Shown here: positions 43,558 to 53,649 of the stretch, in pieces
Position numbering within the stretch: the first letter of the stretch is position 1
Layout of the letters: each line of letters opens with the position of its first letter
Assembly (NCBI RefSeq): GCF_026672275.1
Contig: NZ_JANQCD010000011.1
Span: forward strand, 1 to 64,000
Source of the DNA: Marinifilum sp. D737
GTDB lineage: Bacteria > Bacteroidota > Bacteroidia > Bacteroidales > Marinifilaceae
Reading direction: 5' to 3'
DNA: 64,000 bases
Made by a program: the position numbers and the translations under genes
Notes under the pieces: model-generated
Seen by the model: only the letters and a program-made list of their open reading frames with translations
The model's database searches: none
What the model was told of the DNA's origin: nothing

Positions 43558-44745
43558 ATGCAAACAATTGATTCATACAATTTTTCAGGAAAGAAGGCGA
43601 TTATCAGAGTAGATTTTAATGTGCCTTTGAACGATAAGTTCGAAATTACCGATGACACACGTATCCGTGCTGCACTTCCAACTATCAAAAAAGTATTAGA
43701 AGGAAACGGATCAGTTATTTTGATGTCTCACCTTGGTAGACCAAAAGGTGTTGATGAAAAATTCTCATTGAAACACATCGTTGCTCACCTTTCTGCAAAA
43801 TTAGGTGTTGATGTAAAATTTGCTGATGATTGTATTGGTGAAAGTGCTAAAACAATGGCTGCTGACCTAAAAGAAGGTGAAGTTCTATTGTTGGAAAACC
43901 TTCGTTTTTACGGTGAAGAAAAAGCTGGTGATGAAGCTTTCGCTCAAAAATTAGCTGATTTAGCTGATCTTTGGATCAACGATGCATTTGGTACTGCACA
44001 CCGTGCTCACGCTTCGACTGCTGTTATTGCTAAATTCTTCCCTAACGACAAGATGTTTGGTTACGTAATGGAAGGTGAGTTATCGAGCGTTGATAAAGTA
44101 TTGAAAGACTCGAAGCGTCCGTTGACTGCAATTATGGGTGGTGCTAAGGTATCTTCAAAAATTGATATCATTAAAACTTTAATGCCTAAAGTTGACCACT
44201 TGATTATTGGTGGTGGTATGACTTACACTTTCGTTAAATCGATGGGTGGTAAGATTGGTAACTCATTGGTTGAAGATGATAAGTTAGATATCGCAAGAGA
44301 AATTTTAAGTGCAGCTGAAGCAAACAATGTAAAACTTCACCTTGCAGTGGATGCATTAATTGCTGACGATTTCTCTAACGACGCAAATACTAAAGAATGT
44401 AACGTATCAGAAATTCCAGCTGATTGGATGGGATTAGATGTTGCTTCTGAAACTATTGAAAACTTCAAGAAAGTAATCGAAGAATCAGAAACAATTCTTT
44501 GGAATGGTCCTGTTGGAGTATTCGAAATGGATACTTTCGCTAAAGGAACCAAAGCAATTGCTGATGCAATTGTAACAGCTACTGAAAAAGGTGCTTTCTC
44601 ATTAATTGGTGGTGGTGACTCTGTTGCAGCGATCAACAAGTACAACTTAGCTGATAAAGTAAGCTACGTTTCAACTGGTGGTGGTGCTCTTTTGGAATAC
44701 ATCGAAGGTAAAGAATTGCCAGGTGTTGCAGCTATTAGAGGATAA
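43558..44745 (+). CDS. pgk: Phosphoglycerate kinase
   Basis: The 395-residue glycolytic enzyme transfers phosphate from 1,3-bisphosphoglycerate to ADP. It shows [82 protein letters not shown], and the C-terminal nucleotide loop [11 protein letters not shown]....[19 protein letters not shown]. All key blocks are present and the length is normal. It has its own consensus promoter and terminator. Codons look optimised (few rare AT-only choices), as for a highly expressed gene. Confidence 0.97.
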   Translation: MQTIDSYNFSGKKAIIRVDFNVPLNDKFEITDDTRIRAALPTIKKVLEGNGSVILMSHLGRPKGVDEKFSLKHIVAHLSAKLGVDVKFADDCIGESAKTMAADLKEGEVLLLENLRFYGEEKAGDEAFAQKLADLADLWINDAFGTAHRAHASTAVIAKFFPNDKMFGYVMEGELSSVDKVLKDSKRPLTAIMGGAKVSSKIDIIKTLMPKVDHLIIGGGMTYTFVKSMGGKIGNSLVEDDKLDIAREILSAAEANNVKLHLAVDALIADDFSNDANTKECNVSEIPADWMGLDVASETIENFKKVIEESETILWNGPVGVFEMDTFAKGTKAIADAIVTATEKGAFSLIGGGDSVAAINKYNLADKVSYVSTGGGALLEYIEGKELPGVAAIRG

Positions 44746-44781
44746 TTAACGATCCATAATATTTCCCTTCACAGGGATTCT

Positions 44782-44807
44782 AAAAGCAGTCTTTCGAGGC
44801 TGCTTTT
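44782..44807 (+). terminator. pgk terminator
   Basis: AAAAGCAG (44782-44789) pairs with CTGCTTTT (44800-44807) and continues into a run of T. Confidence 0.8.
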
Positions 44808-44917
44808 TTTTATTCTTAGAGGTAGAATTTTATGATTGTTTAAGATTCTCACTGATTAATGCTATGCAATAAACTTGGTTCAATTACCTTTGTAATCACA
44901 ACAAATAGAAAATAGAA

Positions 44918-45901
44918 ATGAACTGGAAGGAAAAAATATTTTCGATATCAAATAAAACTGAATTTGAACAAGTAGCACTGAAAATTTTTCGTTATCAAGC
45001 GGAAAATAATGAGGTGTATCGTGAATATCTTCAATATCTAAAAAAGGATGTAAATCAAATCAGCAAGCTTACAGATATTCCTTTTCTTCCCATAGAGTTT
45101 TTCAAATCCCGAAAGGTGGTTTCCTGCAACGATCCTGCAAAAGAAATTTTCACCAGCAGCGGAACAACTGGCAAGCTAACCAGCAGGCACTTTGTTCCCG
45201 ATATTAGTATTTACGAAGAGAGTTTTAAGAAAGGTTTCGAGGATTTTTATGGACCAATAACAGATTATTGTGTTCTGGCTCTACTTCCTTCTTATTTGGA
45301 GCGCGAAGGTTCATCTTTAATCTATATGATGGAACACCTGATTAAAGATAGCAAGCATGCTAAAAGTGGATTCTACCTGCACAATCATGAAGAATTGATT
45401 GAATGCATTGCTGATTTGAAGAAATCGAATCAAAAAATTTTACTGCTTGGGGTTAGTTTTGCTTTGCTTGATTTGGCTGAAAAATATACGCTGGATCTTT
45501 CCGATGTAATCATCATGGAGACTGGTGGCATGAAAGGAAGAAGAAAAGAAATTACTCGTGAAGAGTTACATGCATTTCTTTGTTCCCGATTAGGCATAAA
45601 TGAAATCCATTCTGAGTATGGAATGACAGAATTGCTTTCGCAAGCATACTCTAAAGGTCAGAGTCTATTCCAGACTCCCAATTGGATGAAAATCATGATT
45701 CGTGATGCTTACGATCCATTTAGCTATGAAAAATCAGGTAGAACTGGAGGTGTGAATGTAATCGATTTGGCCAATGTTCATTCTTGCTCGTTTATCGAAA
45801 CTCAAGATCTTGGTAAAATCCACGAAGATGGAAAATTTGAAATTCTTGGTCGATTCGATCATTCTGATATTCGTGGTTGCAATCTACTTGTAAACGAATA
45901 A
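44918..45901 (+). CDS. LuxE/PaaK-family acyl-protein synthetase-like protein
   Basis: The 327-residue protein resembles LuxE and its relatives. IFTSSGTTGKLTSRHFVPD is the adenylate-forming phosphate-binding loop. A middle domain reads VIIMETGGMKGRRKEITREEL. EIHSEYGMTELLSQAYSKGQ is the second adenylation motif, and the C-terminal block includes LGRFDHSDIRGC. LuxE activates fatty acids through an acyl-AMP. The relatives in Bacteroidota may activate small acids for cell-envelope or lipid products, but the substrate is unknown. A TACCTTTG box at 44885 precedes it. Confidence 0.8.
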   Translation: MNWKEKIFSISNKTEFEQVALKIFRYQAENNEVYREYLQYLKKDVNQISKLTDIPFLPIEFFKSRKVVSCNDPAKEIFTSSGTTGKLTSRHFVPDISIYEESFKKGFEDFYGPITDYCVLALLPSYLEREGSSLIYMMEHLIKDSKHAKSGFYLHNHEELIECIADLKKSNQKILLLGVSFALLDLAEKYTLDLSDVIIMETGGMKGRRKEITREELHAFLCSRLGINEIHSEYGMTELLSQAYSKGQSLFQTPNWMKIMIRDAYDPFSYEKSGRTGGVNVIDLANVHSCSFIETQDLGKIHEDGKFEILGRFDHSDIRGCNLLVNE

Positions 45902-46311
45902 ATCAGATTTTCACACCACAGAAGACTTGAGCTATTTTACTCAAAAATCGAAAAACAATACTTAAAGCTTGATCAGCATCCCTTTACCTATGATTTTCTT
46001 TCCTTTAGGATAGAATTTAACGGCTAAAAGCTCATTTTTCATGCTTTTAGGATTGAAAATCAAAGCTAAACCGATCAAATTCAAGACTGGAAGATTAAAA
46101 ATCGATCCTAAAGGATTGCTTGTCGATGATATTCCCATCAAATTCAAAGCTCAAGGCTTTAAAATCAGTAAAATAAAAAACACCAAACAGAGATTAAATG
46201 AATGTAAACCAACTCTGTTTGATGTTAAAAGTATCCTTTACAAAAGGAATCTAGTCTGTTATAACTACTTTTTATCTTTAAGCAACATCAGATTTTATCC
46301 GATGTTAATCT
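45902..46311. other. Structure-rich spacer between luxE-like and galM
   Basis: It holds three inverted repeats: CACCAAACAGAG/CTCTGTTTGATG (46181-46192 with 46213-46224, 11 of 12), a TCCTTT/AAAGGA hairpin near 46232-46248, and AACATCAGAT/ATCCGATGTT (46284-46306). The last lies just beyond the galM stop and may serve as its terminator, although the T-run is weak. A minus-strand 61-codon frame (45962-46147) and a plus-strand frame overlap here; neither can be supported as a gene. Confidence 0.4.
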
Positions 46312-47319
46312 TTAGCAAAACTTATAAATACACACATGCTTATACTTCTCACCTGGCCTTAAAATTGCATTTGGGAAGTGCTTATAGTTTGGAGAATTTG
46401 GAAAAACCTGCGTTTCCATAGCAAGCCCTGCACATTGTATAATTGGCGCTCCTTTTTTACCTGTTTCAGAGCCATCGAAATGAGCACCTGTGTAAATTTG
46501 AATACCTGGCTGATCTGTATACACTTCCATTTTTCGTCCCGATTTAGGGTCTGAAAGTACTCCTGCCAGCTTTATCGTTCCATCGAAATCATCCAAAACA
46601 AAATTGTGATCAATACCATCAAACATCCTGATTTGCTCATGATCTGCTTTGCATGCTGATTCTACTGTTTTTGCATTTGTAAAATCGAATGGCGTATCTT
46701 TTACCAATGCTATTTCTCCGGATGTTGTTCCCAATTCTGCTGAAATAGGCGTATAGTTTGAAGCATTTAATCGCAACTCATGATTCATTGCCGATCCATT
46801 GCCTGCACCATTCAGATTAAAATAAGGATGACTTGTTAAATTAATTACTGTTGGCTTTGATGTTTGTGCCTCATAGTCAATAACAAATTGATTATCATCT
46901 GTCAATCCGTATATTACTGAAACCTCCAATTTGCCCGGATAATTCTGATCGCCATCTTCACTAACCAGGTTTAATTGATAGGCCTGTACATATCTATCAA
47001 TATCAACAGCGCTTACTTTCCAATTTCTTCGATTGAATCCATCCACACCACCATGTAAATGGTTGGTTTCGTTATTGCAATCCAACTGAAATTTTTCTCC
47101 ATCAATTTCAAATTCACCATTTACGATACGGTTGGCATAACGACCACACAGGGCGCCAAAATACGCATCGCCTTCAAGCGTTTCCTCAATGGTATCATAC
47201 CCTACTACAACATCGGCAACATTGCCTTTTGCATCAGGAACTTTTAATGAAATGATTTGACCGCCACGAGCAATAAAATCAATCTCTATATTTTTATTTT
47301 TAAGTGTATAAACCTGCAT
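46312..47319 (-). CDS. galM: Aldose 1-epimerase (galactose mutarotase)
   Basis: The 335-residue mutarotase interconverts alpha- and beta-galactose. It has a beta-sandwich with FGALCGRYANRIVNGEF, the substrate-site HLHGGVDGFNRRNW, the catalytic His in NLTSHPYFNLNG, the base Glu region (QPGIQIYTGAHF), and LDDFDGTIKL. Length is normal. It is the last gene of the galactose operon, after galE with 27 bases between them. Its product feeds galactokinase, which uses the alpha anomer. Confidence 0.93.
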   Translation of the reverse strand: MQVYTLKNKNIEIDFIARGGQIISLKVPDAKGNVADVVVGYDTIEETLEGDAYFGALCGRYANRIVNGEFEIDGEKFQLDCNNETNHLHGGVDGFNRRNWKVSAVDIDRYVQAYQLNLVSEDGDQNYPGKLEVSVIYGLTDDNQFVIDYEAQTSKPTVINLTSHPYFNLNGAGNGSAMNHELRLNASNYTPISAELGTTSGEIALVKDTPFDFTNAKTVESACKADHEQIRMFDGIDHNFVLDDFDGTIKLAGVLSDPKSGRKMEVYTDQPGIQIYTGAHFDGSETGKKGAPIIQCAGLAMETQVFPNSPNYKHFPNAILRPGEKYKHVCIYKFC

Positions 47320-47346
47320 GTTTATCTTATTTATATTCGGAAGCCC

Positions 47347-48363
47347 TTACAAAGTTTTTTGCCAATTCCACGCCGAAAGCAAAGTTTCATCAAGACTTTT
47401 TTCCGATTGCCATCCCAACTCTCTATTAGAATATGAAGTATCTGCATAAATCTGCTCGATATCTCCAGCTCTTCTTCCAACTATTTTATGAGGAACTTTC
47501 TCCCCTGTTGATCTTTCGAATGATTCAATAATTTCCAATACTGAAACACCAGATCCTGTACCAACATTAAAATATTCGTAGTTCGAAGCATTTTTATCTT
47601 GTAGCAAACGTTCAATTGCAATAACATGTGCTTTTGCCAAATCTACTACGTTGATATAATCTCTAATGCAAGATCCGTCAGGCGTATTGTAATCATCTCC
47701 AAAAATACTAAGTTCTGGTCGAATGCCCGCCACTGTTTGTGTTAAGAAAGGAATAAGATTATTAGGAACACCCAATGGTAATTCTCCAATTTTAGAGCTT
47801 GGATGTGCTCCAATTGGATTGAAATATCTTAATGCAATTCCTTTTAATTCGGGATGAGCTTTTGTAGTGTCTCGAATAATATCTTCACAAATTGACTTTG
47901 TATTTCCATAAGGAGACTCAGCCTCTTTTCGTGGAGTCGATTCAGTTACGGGCAGTTTATCAGGCTGTCCATAAACTGTGCATGATGACGAGAAAACCAG
48001 GTTTGGAATATTGTGTTCCTTCATTGCTTCCAAAATATTCATCAAGGAATTAAGGTTATTGCGATAATACAGCAAAGGTTTTTCAACCGATTCGCCAACA
48101 GCTTTTGATGCTGCAAAGTGAATAATGGCATCAATTCCTCTATGCTTTTTAAAGAACTCATTGCATTCACTCTCAACACTTAAATCGATTTGCTCGAATA
48201 ATGGACGAATGCCGGAAATAGCTTCGATTCCATCTAAAACTTCAATCTTAGAATTTGAGAGATTATCAGCAATTACAACTTCGAATCCACTATTTTGCAA
48301 TTCTACAACAGTGTGAGAACCTATATAACCAGTTCCTCCAGTAACTAAAACCTTTTTTTTCAT
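47347..48363 (-). CDS. galE: UDP-glucose 4-epimerase
   Basis: The gene encodes 338 residues from the ATG at 48363; an upstream in-frame start would add 13 residues without homology. It is an SDR enzyme with the NAD fingerprint VTGGTGYIGSH, the catalytic Tyr-Lys in SPYGNTKSICEDI, the Ser/Thr of VFSSSCTVYG, and the sugar-binding NPIGAHPSSKIGE. It makes UDP-glucose from UDP-galactose, completing the Leloir route. It lies between the symporter (80 bases upstream) and galM in the operon. Confidence 0.95.
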   Translation of the reverse strand: MKKKVLVTGGTGYIGSHTVVELQNSGFEVVIADNLSNSKIEVLDGIEAISGIRPLFEQIDLSVESECNEFFKKHRGIDAIIHFAASKAVGESVEKPLLYYRNNLNSLMNILEAMKEHNIPNLVFSSSCTVYGQPDKLPVTESTPRKEAESPYGNTKSICEDIIRDTTKAHPELKGIALRYFNPIGAHPSSKIGELPLGVPNNLIPFLTQTVAGIRPELSIFGDDYNTPDGSCIRDYINVVDLAKAHVIAIERLLQDKNASNYEYFNVGTGSGVSVLEIIESFERSTGEKVPHKIVGRRAGDIEQIYADTSYSNRELGWQSEKSLDETLLSAWNWQKTL

Positions 48364-48443
48364 CCTTATAGTTTGATACTTCACAACAATGACACACTTC
48401 ATTGAGCAAGTGTGTCATCGCAATATTTTGTTTTATTTTTTCT

Positions 48444-50105
48444 CTACCAGAAGATTGCGTACAAAGCAACCAATAAAATGCAAATGGTATAAGCAACAAT
48501 ATTAAATACCTTACCTGTTGCAAATGTTTTTCTGCTAATCTCTATACCTTTTTCATCATCAGCACCCTTATTCTGTAGGTGGCTAACCAAAATGATAACC
48601 AATGCTGAAAGAACTGCTGTATAACCCATTTGATCCATAAATGGAACATTAACAAATATAGATTCGAGACTTGTACCAGCTACCCATCCATTAGGAGCCA
48701 CTTTAAAATACATGGCAATTGGAATAGATGCCAACACCCCTGCAATAGCACCTTTATTTGTTGATTTTTTCCAGAATAATCCCAACATAAATACGGCCAG
48801 GATACCCGGACTAACTACTCCTGTGTATTCCTGAATAAATTGAAAAGCTTGATCTAAACCTGCCAATTGGGGAGCAATACATCCTGCAATTAATAATGCA
48901 ACTGCCGCAGAAATTCTACCAGTATTTACCGTTTGTTTATCACTTGCATTTGGATTAAAATATGGCTTGTAAATGTCCATTGTAAAAATGGTTGATGTAG
49001 AGTTTAGCATAGATGCTAATGAGGATACAATAGCTGCTGCCAATGCTGCAAACGCCACACCTTTTAAACCTGTTGGTAAAAATTGCAACAACCATGGATA
49101 TGCTTTATCTGCAGATTCCATTGTTGGAATATTATTCTGAGCTGCATCTCCTAAAGATGTCATAATTGTTCCATCGTTCACCATTACATATGCAGCAATT
49201 CCAGGTATTACAACAATCAAAGGAATGATTAACTTCAAGAAACCGGCAAATACAATCCCTCTTTGAGATTCTTGCAATGACTTAGCTGCTAAAGTTCTTT
49301 GAATAATATACTGGTTGAAGCCCCAATAATAAAGGTTAGCAACCCACATTCCACCAACAATTACTCCAAGTCCCGGAAGGTTTTTATATTGATCGTGAGC
49401 TTTATCTAAAATCATATGGAAAGAATCTGGAGCAGCTTCGTAGATGTGCTTAAAACCAGCAAGTACACCTTCACCTCCTGAAACAGTATCTAATGCAAGA
49501 TAAGTAGTTACCAATCCTCCTAAAATCAAGAAAACAACCTGAATTACATCTGTCCATGCAACTGCAGAAAGACCACCATAAAGCGAATAACTAGCTGCAA
49601 ATAAGGCCAAACCTAATACTCCATAAATCATTGGAATTCCCATGATAGTTTCAAGCGCCAAAGCACCTAAATACAATACAGAGGTAAGATTTACAAATAC
49701 ATACAATGCAATCCAGAAAACAGCCAAAATGGTTTTAAGGTTTTTTGAATAACGTTTCTCTACAAATTCAGGAATCGTATACAATCCTTTCTCAATGAAA
49801 ATTGGCAGAAAGTACTTACCTACAATAATTAAAGTTAAAGCAGCCATCCACTCATAAGAAGCAATTGCCAACCCAATTGCAAAACCAGATCCAGACATTC
49901 CTATGAATTGCTCTGCGGAAATATTTGCAGCGATTAATGAAGCCCCAATTGCCCACCAAGGCAAAGATTTTGAAGCTAAAAAATAATCATCTGCATTTTT
50001 TTGATGCCCTTCTTTATCACGCGACACCCATAAACCTACTCCAACGATTACAATACCGTAAACGATAAAAATCACATAATCGAGAAAAGAAAATGTATTA
50101 GCCAT
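48444..50105 (-). CDS. Sodium/sugar symporter (SGLT family), probably for galactose
   Basis: The 553-residue protein has about 14 hydrophobic helices and the SSS-family signatures: the N-terminal DYVIFIVYGIVIVGVGLW, the GASLIAANISAEQFIGMSGSGFA segment (helix 2 in the SGLT fold with the sodium-site Ser/Ala), and the EWMAALTLIIVGKYFLPIF and KFAALAAAIVSSLASMLNSTSTIF-type regions. The last is the Na+ 2 site helix. The Vibrio homologue vSGLT carries galactose. Its position between galT and galE strongly suggests galactose here too. It works in the inner membrane. Confidence 0.88.
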   Translation of the reverse strand: MANTFSFLDYVIFIVYGIVIVGVGLWVSRDKEGHQKNADDYFLASKSLPWWAIGASLIAANISAEQFIGMSGSGFAIGLAIASYEWMAALTLIIVGKYFLPIFIEKGLYTIPEFVEKRYSKNLKTILAVFWIALYVFVNLTSVLYLGALALETIMGIPMIYGVLGLALFAASYSLYGGLSAVAWTDVIQVVFLILGGLVTTYLALDTVSGGEGVLAGFKHIYEAAPDSFHMILDKAHDQYKNLPGLGVIVGGMWVANLYYWGFNQYIIQRTLAAKSLQESQRGIVFAGFLKLIIPLIVVIPGIAAYVMVNDGTIMTSLGDAAQNNIPTMESADKAYPWLLQFLPTGLKGVAFAALAAAIVSSLASMLNSTSTIFTMDIYKPYFNPNASDKQTVNTGRISAAVALLIAGCIAPQLAGLDQAFQFIQEYTGVVSPGILAVFMLGLFWKKSTNKGAIAGVLASIPIAMYFKVAPNGWVAGTSLESIFVNVPFMDQMGYTAVLSALVIILVSHLQNKGADDEKGIEISRKTFATGKVFNIVAYTICILLVALYAIFW

Positions 50106-50192
50106 TGTATTTGATTTTAGTTGAGGTTAAAGTTTTTTGGAAGCTTTAGGCGAGTACAAATTTTCTCCCTAACATCCATACCAAACTGATTA

Positions 50193-51248
50193 TTACCTCA
50201 ATTTATAATGTGTTTTTGATAGTTCTCTTAATCTTTTCGCTGCACCTTCGGCAGTAATATCACGTTGTGGCGTACCCAGCATTTCGTATCCTACCATAAA
50301 TTTCTTAACACTAGCCGAGCGTAACAAAGGTGGATAGAAATGCATGTGTAAATGCCACTCAGGATGTTCTTCTCCATCTGTTGGAGCTTGATGCAATCCT
50401 GCAGAATATGCAAACGACACCTCAAACAAGTTGTCGTACATAATCGTTAATTTCTTGTAAACATCAGCCAAATCTGTTTTTTCCTCATCAGTCAGTTGCA
50501 ATAGATTCGACACCTCTCGTTTACTTATAATCATTGTTTCGAAAGGCCAAACTGCCCAAAACGGTACTAAAGCTACAAAAGAATTATTCTCAACCAAAAT
50601 TCTTTCTTTTTTCTCAAGTTCCGATTTTAGATAATCAGACAACATGGTTCTTCCATACTTTTCGAAATAAGCCAATTGATTTTCAGATTCTTTTGAAGTC
50701 TCTAGAGGCACCAGTTTAGAAGCCCAAATTTGTCCGTGAGGATGTGGATTAGAGCATCCCATAATAGAACCTTTGTTCTCAAATATCTGCACATAGCCAA
50801 TATCCTCTCTGTCTCCCAATTCCTTATATTCCTTGATCCAAAGATCAACTACCTTACGGATATTTTCTACTTTCATTTCAGGAACTGTAAGGCTATGGTT
50901 TGGACTAAAGCAAATTACTTTACAAATTCCGGATTCACTTTGGGCTTTAAACAAATCTCCATCTGAGAATTCTCCCTCAGGAGTATCTTGCAACAAAGCA
51001 CTAAAATCATTCTGAAATGAATAAACGTCCTCATAGTTTGGATTCTTTTCTCCACCAACTCTTTCGTTAGTCGGGCACAAATAACATTGTGAATCATATT
51101 CAGGTCTTTTCTCCTCAACTACTTTTTCAACCTGACCTTGCCATGGTCTTTTCGACCTGTGAGGTGATACTAATATCCACTCCCCCGTTAATGGATTATA
51201 TCTACGATGTGGATTTTCAATGTAATCAAATTTCGCCATCTGGAACAT
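50193..51248 (-). CDS. galT: Galactose-1-phosphate uridylyltransferase
   Basis: The 351-residue protein exchanges UMP between UDP-glucose and galactose-1-phosphate. The HIT-like active-site motif is [11 protein letters not shown] with the nucleophilic His. The zinc-site segment is [20 protein letters not shown], and the C-terminal site is [14 protein letters not shown]. Two starts are possible, Met1 or Met4 ([13 protein letters not shown]); the latter at 51239 fits the family better. It is eight bases downstream of galK, so the two are cotranscribed. Confidence 0.94.
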   Translation of the reverse strand: MFQMAKFDYIENPHRRYNPLTGEWILVSPHRSKRPWQGQVEKVVEEKRPEYDSQCYLCPTNERVGGEKNPNYEDVYSFQNDFSALLQDTPEGEFSDGDLFKAQSESGICKVICFSPNHSLTVPEMKVENIRKVVDLWIKEYKELGDREDIGYVQIFENKGSIMGCSNPHPHGQIWASKLVPLETSKESENQLAYFEKYGRTMLSDYLKSELEKKERILVENNSFVALVPFWAVWPFETMIISKREVSNLLQLTDEEKTDLADVYKKLTIMYDNLFEVSFAYSAGLHQAPTDGEEHPEWHLHMHFYPPLLRSASVKKFMVGYEMLGTPQRDITAEGAAKRLRELSKTHYKLR

Positions 51249-51256
51249 TTTCTTGA

Positions 51257-52420
51257 TTATTCTATTCTTTTTCCTCCGTCACCGATTTCAGCGACATAAA
51301 ATTCTCCAACAATACCTGTCTTCTCGGTATATTCCTTTCCTACTCTCTCAATAAACTCTTCAACATACTCATCTTTTACCAGGCTAACAGTTGATCCTCC
51401 AAAACCACCTCCTGTCATTCTGGAACCAATCGTTCCTTCAATCTTTCTTGCTGCTTCAACCATAGTATCCAATTCATGACCTGTTACCTCATAATCATCA
51501 CGAAGTGAATCGTGAGAACCATTCATTAACTGACCAAACTCTTTTAGGTTTCCTTTTTTAAGTTCTACTACAGCTTTCTTTGTTCTTTCAATTTCGCTAA
51601 CCACATGACGCGCTCTTCTTCTTATAACATTATCATCAATCAGCTTTTCTAATGAGTTGAATTCTGTCAGGCACAATTCACCTAAATTAGCAATCTTTCT
51701 GGAGGGGTTGATTGCCTCAACAGCTGCCTGACATTCAGCAACTCGTTCATTGTATTTTCCTTCATCTAAACTATGAGGACTATTGGTGTTTCCAATAACG
51801 ATTTTAGCACCTTCTAAATTTACAGGCACTAATTCGTACTCAAGATTATCACAATTCAAATATATGGCATGGTCTTTCTGTCCCATTCCAGATGCAAATT
51901 GATCCATTATACCACACATTACACCAGCAAATTCATGCTCAGCTTTTTGGCTATATTTCACAATACTCAACTGATCTTTGCCAAAATTATATTCTTCGTT
52001 AATTGCTACCCCTGTAACTACCTCTAAAGAAGCCGAAGATGATAAACCTGCACCATTGGGCACGTTTCCCCAGAATAATAAATCTGCACCGCAATTAGGA
52101 AATTGCCCATCCTTTTTAAATTGAGCAATTACGCCAAGAACATAATTTGCCCAATTCCCTTTTCCTAATCGTTTAGTTATTTCCTCAAGTGATAACTTAT
52201 AGAATTTATCCTGATTTAAAGATCTAAGTTGGATATAATCATTATCTGTTTTCCTTATCAAACAATAGGTTCCAAATGACAATGCACATGGAAAAACAAA
52301 TCCTCCGTTGTAATCGGTATGTTCTCCAATTAAATTTACACGACCCGGAGAAAAATACACATGACAATCACCTTGTCCATATAATTTTTCAAACTCCGTT
52401 TTTAATTCTTCAACTTGCAT
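51257..52420 (-). CDS. galK: Galactokinase
   Basis: The 387-residue GHMP kinase phosphorylates galactose at C1. The galactokinase signature is [19 protein letters not shown], the GHMP ATP-binding loop is [14 protein letters not shown], and motif 3 is [15 protein letters not shown]. These are the standard three motifs in normal order. It is the first gene of the gal operon. The promoter (TTTG, 19 bases, TAAATTTG at 52451-52481) and an operator-like site at 52429-52447 sit just upstream. Confidence 0.95.
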   Translation of the reverse strand: MQVEELKTEFEKLYGQGDCHVYFSPGRVNLIGEHTDYNGGFVFPCALSFGTYCLIRKTDNDYIQLRSLNQDKFYKLSLEEITKRLGKGNWANYVLGVIAQFKKDGQFPNCGADLLFWGNVPNGAGLSSSASLEVVTGVAINEEYNFGKDQLSIVKYSQKAEHEFAGVMCGIMDQFASGMGQKDHAIYLNCDNLEYELVPVNLEGAKIVIGNTNSPHSLDEGKYNERVAECQAAVEAINPSRKIANLGELCLTEFNSLEKLIDDNVIRRRARHVVSEIERTKKAVVELKKGNLKEFGQLMNGSHDSLRDDYEVTGHELDTMVEAARKIEGTIGSRMTGGGFGGSTVSLVKDEYVEEFIERVGKEYTEKTGIVGEFYVAEIGDGGKRIE

Positions 52421-52428
52421 ATGACTAT

Positions 52429-52447
52429 CTTACTGGTTGGTACTGGT
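52429..52447. promoter_or_regulatory. Predicted operator at the galK start of transcription
   Basis: CTTACTGGTTGGTACTGGT matches, at 14 of 19 positions, the complement of 53612-53630 (CCTACTGGTTCGTATCAGT) in front of the regulator gene. It overlaps the expected +1 of the galK promoter, so a bound repressor would block initiation. Confidence 0.55.
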
Positions 52448-52450
52448 AGG

Positions 52451-52481
52451 CAAATTTAGATCTTTTTTATACAAATGCAAA
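52451..52481 (-). promoter_or_regulatory. galK operon promoter
   Basis: On the minus strand, TTTG (52478-52481), a 19-base spacer, and TAAATTTG (52451-52458) match the Bacteroidota consensus exactly. Confidence 0.8.
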
Positions 52482-52497
52482 AAAAATTAAAAAATAA

Positions 52498-52525
52498 AAG
52501 CCCTAATTCATATGAATCAGAGCTT
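52498..52525 (-). terminator. Terminator of the GntR regulator gene
   Basis: The AAGCTCTGATTC arm pairs with GAATTAGGGCTT around an ATAT loop with two mismatched positions, and a long T-rich run follows on the minus strand. It separates the regulator from galK. Confidence 0.7.
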
Positions 52526-52546
52526 CACAACTTGTTTAATTATTTT

Positions 52547-53581
52547 CTATAAGGAGTTTCTTTTTATCAATTTAGATTGATTTTCTATCAAATCATTTTT
52601 AGAATTGATAACCATATCAGCCAATAACCTACCCATTTCTTTAAAATCTGTACTAATTGTGGTAATTCCATCGGCAACTACTTCTTTTAATGGCGTATCA
52701 TTGTAAGAAATTATTCCTAAATCTGAACCAATTTTCAATTTCTCAGATTTAGCTTCTTTTACAAGAGTTACCAAATCATTATCACTAGGAACTATATAAA
52801 CCTCGCCTTTTTCAATTTTATGATTTTCTAAAGATTCAATTACTTCAAGCTCCCATCTATCCTGATAACAACTTGCAAACTTTTTAAAGCCTTTCAATTG
52901 TCCTATTGGCTCTTTTCCACCCGGATAAACAAAATAGATTTTCTTATATTTTTCCAACAAATTTAGTCCTGATTCCAATGCAGAAAACACGTCCTTTTCA
53001 AAATTCTGATAAACAGCAGGGTAATGTTTTTTTAAGGCAGCATTAGTTTGATCAAGTATATAAACCTCATTTTTAGGCAAATACTGTAATATATTATACG
53101 CATCATTAAACTTTGCAGGCATAATTATATAAGAAGTATACTTGCCATTGTTATTATCGATTAATTCTTTAAAAACTTTACGATTAAAGTGATGGAAAAA
53201 AATATCAACATTTGCCTTATCACCTAAATTCTCAATAAAGGAATTATATAATATCTCTTTAAAAACATTAAACTCCTCAAAGAGTAGAAAAATATTCCTT
53301 TTAAATCGAGTTGAAGTACTTGCCAGGTAGTAACCTTTACCAGGAACAGAGGATATTACTCCTCGAATTTTTAATTCATTATATGCAACAAGAACGGTAT
53401 CTCTGGATAAACCAAACTCATTACAAATTGCATTAATCGAAGGGATCTTATCCCCAACATTTACAAGTCCTTTATCAATAGATTGCAGTAAAGAGTTGAT
53501 AAGTTGTTTGTATTTCGGAGTGCCCGAATCAGTAGTTACATTAAATATTTTAGAAGGCATCTTAAGTGTATTTATTTGCAT
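52547..53581 (-). CDS. GntR-family regulator with sugar-binding (LacI-type) effector domain
   Basis: The gene encodes about 344 residues. The N-terminal winged helix is of GntR type (KYKQLINSLLQSIDKGLVNVGDKIPSINAICNEFGLSRDTVLVAYNELKIRGVISSVPGKGYYL). The rest has the fold pattern of periplasmic-binding-like effector domains, with NKNNPLITLV-type strands and GIISYNDTPLKEVVADGITTISTDF near the end. This architecture is typical of Bacteroidota sugar-responsive repressors. It adjoins the gal operon and shares an operator with galK, so it probably senses galactose or a metabolite and represses both. Starts at 53581 or 53560 are possible; the latter fits the predicted TACCTTTG promoter better, leaving a leader of about 27 bases. 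Confidence 0.85.
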   Translation of the reverse strand: MQINTLKMPSKIFNVTTDSGTPKYKQLINSLLQSIDKGLVNVGDKIPSINAICNEFGLSRDTVLVAYNELKIRGVISSVPGKGYYLASTSTRFKRNIFLLFEEFNVFKEILYNSFIENLGDKANVDIFFHHFNRKVFKELIDNNNGKYTSYIIMPAKFNDAYNILQYLPKNEVYILDQTNAALKKHYPAVYQNFEKDVFSALESGLNLLEKYKKIYFVYPGGKEPIGQLKGFKKFASCYQDRWELEVIESLENHKIEKGEVYIVPSDNDLVTLVKEAKSEKLKIGSDLGIISYNDTPLKEVVADGITTISTDFKEMGRLLADMVINSKNDLIENQSKLIKRNSL

Positions 53582-53592
53582 ATGTATCAATA

Positions 53593-53630
53593 CAAAGGTA
53601 ATAAATTCACAACTGATACGAACCAGTAGG
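53593..53630 (-). promoter_or_regulatory. GntR regulator promoter with overlapping operator
   Basis: On the minus strand, TACCTTTG (53593-53600) is a good -7 box. The operator-like site 53612-53630 (ACTGATACGAACCAGTAGG on the plus strand) covers the expected upstream box, where TTCG stands in place of TTTG. This layout predicts autorepression. Confidence 0.55.
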
Positions 53631-53649
53631 GTAGATGAAAGATTCGATT

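Noticed and set aside
45962-46147. 61-codon minus-strand frame after galM
   Set aside because: No start context, no family and an overlapping frame on the other strand. A loose resemblance to LEA-type segments is too weak to support a gene.
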